Shown here: positions 1 through 5,555 of the stretch, piece after piece
Layout: every line of letters begins with the position of its first letter
Numbering within the stretch: position 1 is the stretch's first letter
From: CAYGTS01 sp964352905
GTDB taxonomy: Bacteria; Pseudomonadota; Gammaproteobacteria; JAHCLG01
DNA: 8,805 nt
Assembly (NCBI GenBank): GCA_964352905.1
Contig: CAYGTS010000112.1
Location: 1 to 8,805, forward strand
Reading direction: 5' to 3'
Notes under the pieces: generated by a model
What the model was told of the DNA's origin: nothing
What the model saw: the letters and a program-made list of their open reading frames with translations, nothing else
Database searches by the model: none
Made by a program: the position numbers and the translations under genes

Positions 1-1050
1 CAACCAAATCTGAACGTTCTTGGTAAATACTGGCCTAACGGGGTGAGTAGATACACTGCGATCAACATAACACTTTCAGATTGGAGAGAGCACGAGCAAC
101 CTCTATTATCACGTGATGAGAGGAAAAGATTGCAGGCATTTTTAACTAAGCATAATCGAGAGGATTTGGCGAGGAAGGTTCATCTAAAAATCTCTACAAG
201 CCAATTAATTTATTTTTTGAATGGCATCGTGCCGCCATTACAAGTAAATATAGTTAAAACATTATTAAATACAAATCCGACTTTTGCAGCTTTTACGGGA
301 GAAGAAATATCTGCACTCAGAAAAGCGGTATCAGAAACAGCATTATCCTCAGGAATTATGCGAAAAATTGGTTCAGAAGGTTGGAAAGATTTGGTTTTAT
401 CAGATTCTGATTTAACCGAGTTACGAGAAATTTTAGCAAAGGTAGCACCAAACTTACTTAAAAAATTACCCGTTAATTCTGTGGTGGTTACATCTAAATC
501 TGATCTTAAGCTTATTCTTAGTCGTTTGGCAGAATTGAGAAATGTAAAAGGAGCAATTCTTGATCTATTCCCTTGGGAAGGATGGCAAGCTTTAATTAAA
601 ACGGAGAGGGAGTTAGATCCTTTTTTTCAGTTAGCCTTTGAACAACGAAGGTGTCTAAGTTCTTTTAGCGGCGATCTTTATGACATATGCAAGCGACGTG
701 CGATGGAGTTAGCAGAGCCTAGGTTAATTGAAATTGCTGAAACTGCTCAAGCCCCTACATTAGAAGATAAGATTACAAGCTTAGCAAAAGAATTTACAGG
801 AAACATTGCTTCGAATGCAGGAAGGCTTTACTTAGAAGATGATGAAGGTCAATTCCTTCGGGATAAAGTCAATGAATTTTTACAGTATTTTACTGATGAA
901 TTTAAAGGCAGAGTTGTAGCAATAAAAAAACAAAAAAGTGAAGGAGTGGCTAGTCCTAATACCATATTTGGAGTTAGGCATAATAAAGTATCATACCCAA
1001 GGGGTGATGAAGTGCCCCCAATGCCTGGGCAGGCTTTTAAAAATTTTTGA
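1..1050 (+). CDS. Hypothetical helical protein, probably truncated at its 5' end
   Basis: I do not recognise this protein. The frame is open from base 1 to the TGA at 1048-1050 (349 codons before the stop). A GTG at 43 would give 335 residues, but it has no convincing Shine-Dalgarno sequence, and the first in-frame ATG comes about 100 codons later, so the true start may lie left of the window. The protein looks soluble and mostly alpha-helical, with no signal peptide or membrane segment. Three stretches share a loose pattern of Ser/Thr, acidic residues and Leu: LSRDERKRLQAFL, FTGEEISALRKAV and LSDSDLTELREIL. This hints at repeated helical modules such as protein-interaction or effector-associated domains. 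The tail (about the last 45 residues) is Lys-, Gly- and Pro-rich and probably disordered. The context of IS and phage debris suggests an accessory gene. It is very likely coding because of its length and consistent codon use; its function is unknown. Confidence 0.75.
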   Translation, partial: QPNLNVLGKYWPNGVSRYTAINITLSDWREHEQPLLSRDERKRLQAFLTKHNREDLARKVHLKISTSQLIYFLNGIVPPLQVNIVKTLLNTNPTFAAFTGEEISALRKAVSETALSSGIMRKIGSEGWKDLVLSDSDLTELREILAKVAPNLLKKLPVNSVVVTSKSDLKLILSRLAELRNVKGAILDLFPWEGWQALIKTERELDPFFQLAFEQRRCLSSFSGDLYDICKRRAMELAEPRLIEIAETAQAPTLEDKITSLAKEFTGNIASNAGRLYLEDDEGQFLRDKVNEFLQYFTDEFKGRVVAIKKQKSEGVASPNTIFGVRHNKVSYPRGDEVPPMPGQAFKNF

Positions 1051-1256
1051 GAGATTTAGCCTCTTTAAAATTAAACAATAACTGCTGTTATGCTTGTGGG
1101 TATGTGGTCGGGAAGACAGCAAGTGTTGCTCTGGTTTGCTTCGTCGTATTGAAACAGGGGCCTTTATACGCCAACATGAGCGTGTTCTTTGGCAGGGCGG
1201 TTTGCATACTATGCAAAATGTCCTTTCATGATTATCTAAAAAATGGACCTCCATAA
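1047..1256 (+). CDS. Doubtful small ORF, possibly phage-derived
   Basis: This is a 69-codon frame from a TTG at 1047, overlapping the preceding stop as TTGA, to TAA 1254-1256. Its second half reads SVALVCFVVLKQGPLYANMS followed by VFFGRAVCILCKMSFHDYL. It resembles a real small protein more than random sequence, and this stretch looks less AT-rich than its surroundings. The minus-strand frame at 991-1254 covers the same DNA and could equally be a shadow. The stop codon falls in the loop of a strong hairpin. It loosely recalls short ORFs near P4-type satellite phage genes, but I cannot assign it to a family. The start is uncertain. Confidence 0.25.
   Translation: MRDLASLKLNNNCCYACGYVVGKTASVALVCFVVLKQGPLYANMSVFFGRAVCILCKMSFHDYLKNGPP
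1201..1217. promoter_or_regulatory. Perfect 17-bp palindrome, operator-like
   Basis: TTTGCATA-C-TATGCAAA has eight-base arms around a single central base. It resembles an operator half-site pair, but it lies inside the doubtful small ORF and no promoter is evident beside it. It may be a chance palindrome in AT-rich DNA. Confidence 0.3.
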
Positions 1257-1275
1257 ATAAACAGGAGGGCCAATT
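1241..1275. terminator. Strong hairpin at end of small ORF, possible terminator
   Basis: The arms aaatggacctcc (1241-1252) and ggagggccaatt (1264-1275) pair at 10 of 12 positions, with an 11-base AT loop. The GC-rich core makes this the most stable hairpin between 1050 and 1500. There is no clear T-run after it on the plus strand, so it may be a Rho-independent-like terminator, a processing site or a mobile-element end. Confidence 0.4.
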
Positions 1276-1424
1276 GCCTATTTACATTTAGGCTGTGCCA
1301 GGCTTTATTGCGGAATCGGTGAGAAGGTGGATTGATATTTAATAACACTTGTATCTGAAACGGAAACTCGTATAATTTTTCTGGCAAATTATCTGCATTA
1401 GTTTAATCCGTGCGTATTACAACG
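1276..1424. other. Gene-free spacer
   Basis: I see no credible ORF, RNA gene or repeat here. Together with the flanking hairpin and IS remnant, it makes up a stretch of several hundred bases without an intact gene. Confidence 0.5.
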
Positions 1425-1649
1425 ATGATGGACAGCTGTTACCAGCATGATGGACAGTAGAAAAAATCCTAAACACCAGAAAAAAGAAATAATACTAAGT
1501 GTCGATCATGAGTCAAGTTTTTTATTTTTCCTCATAGATTCACCTGTAATGGTAATAGCATAAGCATTATTAATAACACGATCACAAATAGCATCGGCGA
1601 TCGTGTCATCGCCGACAAAGTTGTGCCAGTTATTAGTGGGTAAGTTTGT
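1425..1649 (-). mobile_element. IS21-family insertion sequence remnant (right end)
   Basis: This is the remaining end of an IS21-type element. The outer edge carries two 11-bp direct copies of atgatggacag (1425-1435 and 1447-1457, period 22 bp). IS21-family elements typically carry multiple short repeats at their ends, starting with TG, that are bound by the transposase IstA. About 50 bp inward begins the 3' end of istB, read leftwards. The rest of istB, all of istA and the opposite end are missing, so the element cannot transpose. The deletion breakpoint lies near 1640-1650. Confidence 0.75.
1506..1649 (-). pseudogene. istB: C-terminal fragment of IstB, the IS21 helper ATPase
   Basis: Reading the minus strand from about 1649 to the TGA at 1508-1506 gives NNWHNFVGDDTIADAICDRV, then INNAYAITITGESMRKNKK and a short tail. 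This matches the C-terminal signature of IstB, the DnaC-like AAA+ ATPase that assists the IstA transposase. The conserved elements are NNWH, G(D/E)xTxADAIxDR, and the near-terminal GESMRK. The Walker A and B regions, normally in the first two thirds of the ~250-residue protein, are absent, and no start codon remains. It is therefore a dead fragment. The stop codon and the distance to the terminal repeats fit an otherwise normal IS21 right end. Confidence 0.8.
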
Positions 1650-1700
1650 CTTTCATTAAAAAATGGTATCTATTCAGCAAATTTTAGTTGAATTTACTGA

Positions 1701-1820
1701 GAACGTTCAGATTTGGCGATAAAAACAGCGAAAATATTTTTGAGAAAGCGCAGTTTATGAGTTATAAATGAGCATTTCGATAAAAGATTTTCGCTGTTTT
1801 TAGCCCAAATATGGACGTTC
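1701..1820. repeat. 120-bp imperfect inverted repeat, MITE-like
   Basis: The left arm (1701-1740) begins gaacgttcagatttgg and includes aaaaacagcgaaaat. The reverse complement of the right arm (about 1783-1820) begins gaacgtccatatttgg and includes the same aaaaacagcgaaaat. The arms are about 40 bp each, with only a handful of mismatches and one indel, around a ~40-bp AT-rich centre with no ORF. This could be a MITE-like non-autonomous element or two abutting ends of a larger element. I see no clear target-site duplication. Seventeen bases of the left arm (1700-1716) recur inverted at 4-20. Confidence 0.65.
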
Positions 1821-1856
1821 CCGTCTACTTGGTGAATAGTTACAAAAAATGTTCGT

Positions 1857-1879
1857 AATCTATACCATGAGTATAGATT
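1857..1879. terminator. Hairpin downstream of the left AbiE module
   Basis: Perfect 9-bp arms, aatctatac and gtatagatt, surround a 5-base loop. On the minus strand it lies about 70 bp beyond the AbiEii stop and is followed within a few bases by a T-rich run. It could be a weak terminator, but the stem is AT-rich. Confidence 0.3.
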
Positions 1880-1949
1880 TTGAGAATAAAGTAAAGTTAT
1901 TGCACCAGAACTAAATTATTAGCCCAGTGTGAAGCACCATTAATAGAAA

Positions 1950-2684
1950 TTAAATCTTTTTTCTAAGTAAAGGCATTAAACGGTTTTTCAAATCAGTTAT
2001 ATCGACTGAGATGGATTTTGGAGTGAGTTCCCGTAAATCTGCTTTTCGACTAATTGCTGAATAGATTACTAATGCAAGACGTAACTTAGCCATATCAAGA
2101 TTTGTTTTGGTTAATAGATGATAAGCATCAAATAAATCTCGCCCTGTTTTTCTGTCAATCAATGCGGCTAATTTTCCCGCCGATAATTCATGAGGATCTA
2201 ATATTGGAATACCATGAATTTGCTTACTGCCAACAGCACAACTCGATTTAAATTCAATCGGCCAAAGAGGAATACGATACATAAAGTTCAAATCAATTTC
2301 TAAATTGCCCATTTGGCCTAATGCGCTGGGATAGCGCCAAATCATCTTACCTCCGGCATGACGATTTGGGTTCCTATCCAAGGTTAATCCATGTCGTTCG
2401 CAAATAGAAATGATTACTTGTTGAAGAAGTGGACGTTCTGCCAACATCATGGCACGATCAATATTGCCAATATAATTCAAGTCAATATCGACTGATAAGC
2501 GGGGTAATTTGAAAAAGAATAGGTTAAGCGCAGTGCCACCCTTTAAAACAAACTTGTTTTTTAGTTGCGGAAAAGAAACAAAGTCATTCAACAAATCCAT
2601 TAGGATAGTCACTTTTTCAAGATGTTCTATTTTAAAGCCAGTAGTAGCTGCTTCTTGTTGTAATTTTTCTTTAGAAATCTTCAT
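1950..2684 (-). CDS. abiEii: AbiEii-type nucleotidyltransferase toxin (left AbiE module)
   Basis: This is a 244-residue toxin component of a type IV AbiE toxin-antitoxin system. The family belongs to the DNA polymerase beta-like nucleotidyltransferase fold; characterised members bind GTP or transfer nucleotides to tRNA and stop growth. Visible motifs are VLKGGTALN (about 46-54, motif I), the acidic pair D66 and D68 in LSVDIDLNY, a third acidic residue D131 in LEIDLNF, and the later K171 and D183 of AGKLAALIDRKTGRDLFDAY. All catalytic positions appear intact. I chose ATG 2684 because GGAGG lies six bases upstream and the gene then overlaps the AbiEi stop by 14 bp, typical of translational coupling; an extension to 2729 lacks this support. 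The length is normal to slightly short. Confidence 0.93.
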   Translation of the reverse strand: MKISKEKLQQEAATTGFKIEHLEKVTILMDLLNDFVSFPQLKNKFVLKGGTALNLFFFKLPRLSVDIDLNYIGNIDRAMMLAERPLLQQVIISICERHGLTLDRNPNRHAGGKMIWRYPSALGQMGNLEIDLNFMYRIPLWPIEFKSSCAVGSKQIHGIPILDPHELSAGKLAALIDRKTGRDLFDAYHLLTKTNLDMAKLRLALVIYSAISRKADLRELTPKSISVDITDLKNRLMPLLRKKI

Positions 2685-3492
2685 GAGGTTCCTCCCAAGA
2701 GCGCTCAATAATATAATTTGGAACAACAAGATTCCATCGAGGTATATGTTTGCCAGACTCCCGCTTGCTGCGCTCTAAATAATGTATACCAGTTGGTTTT
2801 CTTGTTTCTAAATAGTTTAAACTGCGCTCATCAACGAGAAATTTTTCCTTAAACTGTTCAAGAAAAAAGCCAAGTTTGGCGATGGTTGAAGCATTATTTA
2901 AAAGGCAGGCATATTGAATTATTTTATCCAAATTTAATATTGGAATATGTTCGGCTGATCGCCAGATCTCTTCCCATCCACCCGAATAATTAGGCCTATC
3001 AAGCACATCAACAATCGTTCGTTCTAAGCTGGTGACTTTGATCGTTAAACCATGACGCTCGAAAGGTAATACTTCAAAATGTGTTGCTTGGCGCTCAATT
3101 AATGCTTTTGGAAACGACAAGCAAATAAATTCAGTTTGATTAAAATTAAACGGGCGAATAATGCTTGCTGAGAGAGAGTAATATTGGTGATGCAAAGCAT
3201 AGGAAATCCCATGAAAATCCAATGCTGATAAGTAGGCAATTACCGCATCTTTTCTAATGCGCCCTGCAACGAGATAAGGATCAACTGGGAAATTTTCTGC
3301 AGCGTGCTGAAATGAGGTAGGGATGCTTGCAAATAAGCCGCGCTTTATACGCAAAATATGCTGTTTTTTTAGATGATAAGCCAATAGCTCTCTTTGGGTA
3401 TTAAGGTTGGTTGTCCCAAGCGATTCAAGAAATAGCTTATATTCTTCGTGAGTAAAAACAGGATGTTGTTCAAAAAAATAATTAAGATTCAT
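2671..3492 (-). CDS. abiEi: AbiEi-type antitoxin and autorepressor (left AbiE module)
   Basis: This is a 273-residue antitoxin of an AbiE pair. In studied AbiE systems the antitoxin does not bind the toxin protein; its N-terminal winged helix represses its own promoter, and its C-terminal domain is needed to neutralise toxicity. Residues 12-58 form the winged helix, ending with HILRIKRGLFASIP, the wing typical of this family. Then follow DPYLVAGRI (71-79), TSLERTIVDVLD (154-165), the family's most recognisable internal motif, and AKLGFFLEQ (205-213). It lies first in a two-gene operon and overlaps the toxin gene by 14 bp. There is no Shine-Dalgarno before ATG 3492, but a TATAAT lies only 8 bases upstream, so the transcript may be leaderless. 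An inverted-repeat operator immediately precedes it. Confidence 0.9.
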   Translation of the reverse strand: MNLNYFFEQHPVFTHEEYKLFLESLGTTNLNTQRELLAYHLKKQHILRIKRGLFASIPTSFQHAAENFPVDPYLVAGRIRKDAVIAYLSALDFHGISYALHHQYYSLSASIIRPFNFNQTEFICLSFPKALIERQATHFEVLPFERHGLTIKVTSLERTIVDVLDRPNYSGGWEEIWRSAEHIPILNLDKIIQYACLLNNASTIAKLGFFLEQFKEKFLVDERSLNYLETRKPTGIHYLERSKRESGKHIPRWNLVVPNYIIERSWEEPHEDF

Positions 3493-3493
3493 A

Positions 3494-3553
3494 TTTTGAC
3501 ATTATATAGTATTAATACTAATAACATTAGTATTAATGTATTATTTTGTCAAA
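3494..3553 (-). promoter_or_regulatory. Operator/promoter of left AbiE module
   Basis: Two perfect 11-bp arms, ttaatactaat (3512-3522) and attagtattaa (3526-3536), are separated by aac. A third overlapping half-site makes the 12-bp palindrome agtattaatact at 3508-3519. The block is bounded by inverted TTGACA boxes (3496-3501 and, on the minus strand, 3552-3547). On the minus strand a perfect TATAAT (3506-3501) lies just before the AbiEi start. This fits the known AbiEi mode of binding inverted repeats over its own promoter. Which of the possible -35/-10 pairs is used cannot be decided from sequence. Confidence 0.75.
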
Positions 3554-3601
3554 TAAGTATGCCTAAATAAGAGCTTATGTAATATAAAAAGAGGGAAACA
3601 A

Positions 3602-3623
3602 CAAAACCCGCAAAAATCCCGCA
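3602..3623 (+). repeat. Direct repeat copy 1, probable integrase arm-type site
   Basis: This 22-bp repeat has the core acccgcaaaaatcccgca. It recurs at 3854-3875 with one A-to-G difference, in the same orientation. The two copies flank the tRNA-Leu fragment at similar distances (about 66 and 110 bp). Short direct repeats beside a tRNA-derived core are the usual look of arm-type sites for a tyrosine integrase. Confidence 0.6.
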
Positions 3624-3688
3624 TGGCTGATTTTAGCAGATTAAAGGGAATGCTTGTAAATGCTTATAACTTATTGAAAAATAAGATA

Positions 3689-3744
3689 TACCGAGAGTCG
3701 GAATCGAACCGACACGGTGTCACCACCACCGGATTTTGAATCCG
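3689..3744 (-). other. Attachment-site core: 3' fragment of tRNA-Leu(CAA)
   Basis: Read on the minus strand, this is the 3' portion of a leucine tRNA. It holds the anticodon stem-loop with loop TTCAAAA (anticodon CAA), a long variable arm typical of tRNA-Leu, the T-arm GTCGG-TTCGATT-CCGAC, and the acceptor strand TCTCGGT plus discriminator A. The D-arm and 5' acceptor strand are absent: the sequence right of 3745 does not match a tRNA. The encoded CCA is missing. It is therefore not a functional tRNA but the duplicated 3' end left when an integrase uses a tRNA gene as its target (attL, attR or attP core). The complete tRNA-Leu gene should lie elsewhere, at the other end of an island. Confidence 0.85.
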
Positions 3745-3762
3745 AACAAGCGTTGTGACAAG

Positions 3763-3819
3763 TTAGTTAACTAATTGAATTTAAACTGAAAATCACAGAG
3801 CCAAACGTCAAATTTTCAG
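3763..3819. repeat. Small inverted repeats beside the attachment core
   Basis: The 12-bp palindrome ttagttaactaa (3763-3774) is followed by the inverted pair ctgaaaat (3786-3793) and attttcag (3812-3819). They sit between the tRNA fragment and the second arm-type repeat, where accessory-protein sites (IHF or excisionase) often lie. Function is unproven. Confidence 0.3.
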
Positions 3820-3853
3820 CAATTTTGCGGTGTAGTGCGATAGAAATCGATAG

Positions 3854-3875
3854 CAAAACCCGCAAAAGTCCCGCA
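3854..3875 (+). repeat. Direct repeat copy 2, probable integrase arm-type site
   Basis: The core acccgcaaaagtcccgca is identical to the copy at 3602-3623 except for one base. It also lies in a weak hairpin, since aaaaccc just inside it can pair with gggtttt at 3876-3882. It is on the opposite side of the tRNA fragment from copy 1, which gives an attP-like layout. Confidence 0.6.
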
Positions 3876-3887
3876 GGGTTTTCTTGC

Positions 3888-3958
3888 TATAAACCTATAT
3901 AAAATACTCCTTTTATGCCATAATAAGGTATATACAGATTATTTTATATAGGTTTATA
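3888..3958 (+). promoter_or_regulatory. Operator/promoter of right AbiE module
   Basis: A perfect 19-bp inverted repeat, tataaacctatataaaata (3888-3906) and its exact complement (3940-3958), is separated by 33 bp. The right arm ends one base before the ATG at 3959 and includes the weak ribosome site TAGG. The promoter probably lies between the arms; the best -10 candidate is cataat at 3919-3924, but no good -35 is evident. Paired inverted repeats over the promoter are the expected AbiEi binding site. The sequence is unrelated to the operator of the left module. Confidence 0.7.
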
Positions 3959-4771
3959 ATGGAACTAGGTGGCATAGGTGCGTTGAGTCGCAAAAGAATG
4001 GTACAGGTATTGCAAAACAATCCTGGCGTAATTACTTCTGCAGCTGTTGTAGAGGCACTTAATGTTAACACAAAAGAGGCTTGTCGTTTGCTTGCACGCT
4101 GGTATGAAAATGGCTGGTTGCAACGCATAAAAAGAGGTGTGTATATTGCAATACCCATGGATGTAAACGATACCAATATGAATACGGTCGATCCTTTCCT
4201 CATCATTAGCTCACTTTATCAGGGTTATATTGCTGGCTTTAGTGCAATTAAACATTGGGATTTATCAGAGCAGATTATTGAAACGACTTATTTCTTTAGC
4301 GTTGATAAAGTTAAAGAACGTGAGCAAACTTATGCCAACTTTAAATTTAAAATAAAAAATATTAAACCAGAAAAAGTGTTTGGCTTAAAAAATATTTGGT
4401 ATGGTAGTCAAAAAGTTCAAGTGAGTGATCCGCATAAAACAATGGTTGATTTATTAGACGATCCTAAATTAGTGGGTGGAATGACCGTGGTTTATGATAT
4501 TTATCAAGCCTACGTAGAGTCTGAATACGTCAATTTCAACATTCTATTAGAATATATTAATAAAATGAACAACAAAACGATATTTAAACGTTTGGGTTTT
4601 ATGTTAATGGCTAAAGAGGGAAAACTACCTAAAGCATTAGAAGAGATAAGCCAAAATATTTCGAGTGGTTATTCAATCTTTGATCCATTATTGGAATGTA
4701 ATTTTACGAATGATGTCTGGAAATTAAAAATTCCAGCATCTTGGAAGCAAGCTTATGATAGAAAAAAGTGA
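3959..4771 (+). CDS. abiEi: AbiEi-type antitoxin and autorepressor (right AbiE module)
   Basis: This is a 270-residue AbiEi-family antitoxin. An N-terminal winged helix spans about residues 10-66, with ITSAAVVEALNV as the recognition region and WLQRIKRGVYIAIP as the wing. It is followed by the family motif DPHKTMVDLLDDPKLVGG (157-174) and KRLGFML (210-216). In this family the N-terminus autoregulates the operon and the C-terminal domain suppresses the toxin without a stable protein complex. The ATG at 3959 has a weak AGG six bases upstream and abuts one operator arm, so repression could also block ribosome loading on the DNA-proximal message. It shares only the family skeleton with the AbiEi at 2671-3492, so the two are not recent duplicates. 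The gene overlaps the toxin gene by 17 bp. Confidence 0.93.
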   Translation: MELGGIGALSRKRMVQVLQNNPGVITSAAVVEALNVNTKEACRLLARWYENGWLQRIKRGVYIAIPMDVNDTNMNTVDPFLIISSLYQGYIAGFSAIKHWDLSEQIIETTYFFSVDKVKEREQTYANFKFKIKNIKPEKVFGLKNIWYGSQKVQVSDPHKTMVDLLDDPKLVGGMTVVYDIYQAYVESEYVNFNILLEYINKMNNKTIFKRLGFMLMAKEGKLPKALEEISQNISSGYSIFDPLLECNFTNDVWKLKIPASWKQAYDRKK

Positions 4772-5555
4772 AATTTTTAGAATTTCGAATGAGCTTGGGT
4801 TAAATCCAAGCACAGTTGAAAAAGACTATGTTTTAAGTTGGATCCTTTATGGCGTGAGCAAGCATGAACTAACAAGCAATTGGTTATTTAAGGGCGGAAC
4901 CAGTCTTAAAAAATGTTTTTTTGAAACATTTCGATTTTCAGAAGATTTAGACTTTACTTTAAACCAAGGAAGTTTATTAAATGTTGGTTTTTTGGAAAGC
5001 GCCTTCATCGCAATAGCAGATTTATTATATGAAAATGTTGGTATTGAATTTACGAAAGATAAATTTAAATTTAAAGTCCTTGATAAAGGTAACGGTAATC
5101 ATTCAGCGCAAGCTGTTTTTCATTATCGTGGCCCACTGCAAATGAGGAATAAAACAGCCTCAATAAAACTTGATTTAACGACAGATGAAATTAGCGTTTT
5201 AACGCCTGAAAAAAGGAAAGTGCAACATTTATATTCAGATTGGCCTGCTGATGGGATTTATGCAAATTGCTATGCACTTGAAGAGGTGATTGCTGAAAAA
5301 ATTCGCGCGCTGGCAGAGCGTATTAGGCCTCGTGATTTATATGATGTTATCCATTTTTTTAGAAATAGAGAAATGATAAAAAAACCAGCGTTAGTTTTTG
5401 AGACGCTAAAGGCTAAGTGTGCCTTTAAAAAAATTGGTGTACCAACTTTTAAAGATATAGAAAATCATGAAAAACTCGAAGAACTGGAGCCACAATGGGA
5501 AAATATGCTTGCACATCAATTACCTTCATTGCCCAATGAGTGCATTTTGGTGTGA
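4755..5555 (+). CDS. abiEii: AbiEii-type nucleotidyltransferase toxin (right AbiE module)
   Basis: This is a 266-residue toxin of the AbiEii/COG2253-like nucleotidyltransferase family. Motif I is FKGGTSLKKC (45-54). The metal-binding acidic pair is D64 and D66 in RFSEDLDFTL, and a third acidic residue is D140 in IKLDLTTDE. The late conserved region AEKIRALAERIRPRDLYDVI carries K182 and D194. All positions expected for activity are present. The start is ATG 4755, inside the antitoxin gene (17-bp overlap), with GGAAG eight bases upstream, so translation is coupled. Its 3' end overlaps a third gene by 20 bp. The N-terminal TVEKDYVLSWIL (20-31) is typical of this AbiEii subgroup and differs from the left-hand toxin, which marks the modules as separate lineages. 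Confidence 0.94.
   Translation: MIEKSEIFRISNELGLNPSTVEKDYVLSWILYGVSKHELTSNWLFKGGTSLKKCFFETFRFSEDLDFTLNQGSLLNVGFLESAFIAIADLLYENVGIEFTKDKFKFKVLDKGNGNHSAQAVFHYRGPLQMRNKTASIKLDLTTDEISVLTPEKRKVQHLYSDWPADGIYANCYALEEVIAEKIRALAERIRPRDLYDVIHFFRNREMIKKPALVFETLKAKCAFKKIGVPTFKDIENHEKLEELEPQWENMLAHQLPSLPNECILV

Noticed and set aside
2685..2729. N-terminal extension of the left AbiEii to 2729
   Set aside because: The extra 15 codons have no ribosome site and lie inside the AbiEi gene, whereas ATG 2684 has GGAGG at ideal spacing and gives the usual short overlap.
3689..3770. Functional tRNA-Leu gene
   Set aside because: The D-arm, 5' acceptor strand and encoded CCA are missing; only the 3' portion matches a tRNA.
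3602..3875. CRISPR-like array from the repeated 22-mers
   Set aside because: There are only two copies 252 bp apart with a tRNA fragment between and no regular spacers or cas genes.
5467..5535. Longer start for the WYL/zinc-finger gene
   Set aside because: Residues encoded before ATG 5536 are out-of-frame reading of the AbiEii C-terminus and do not resemble a domain.
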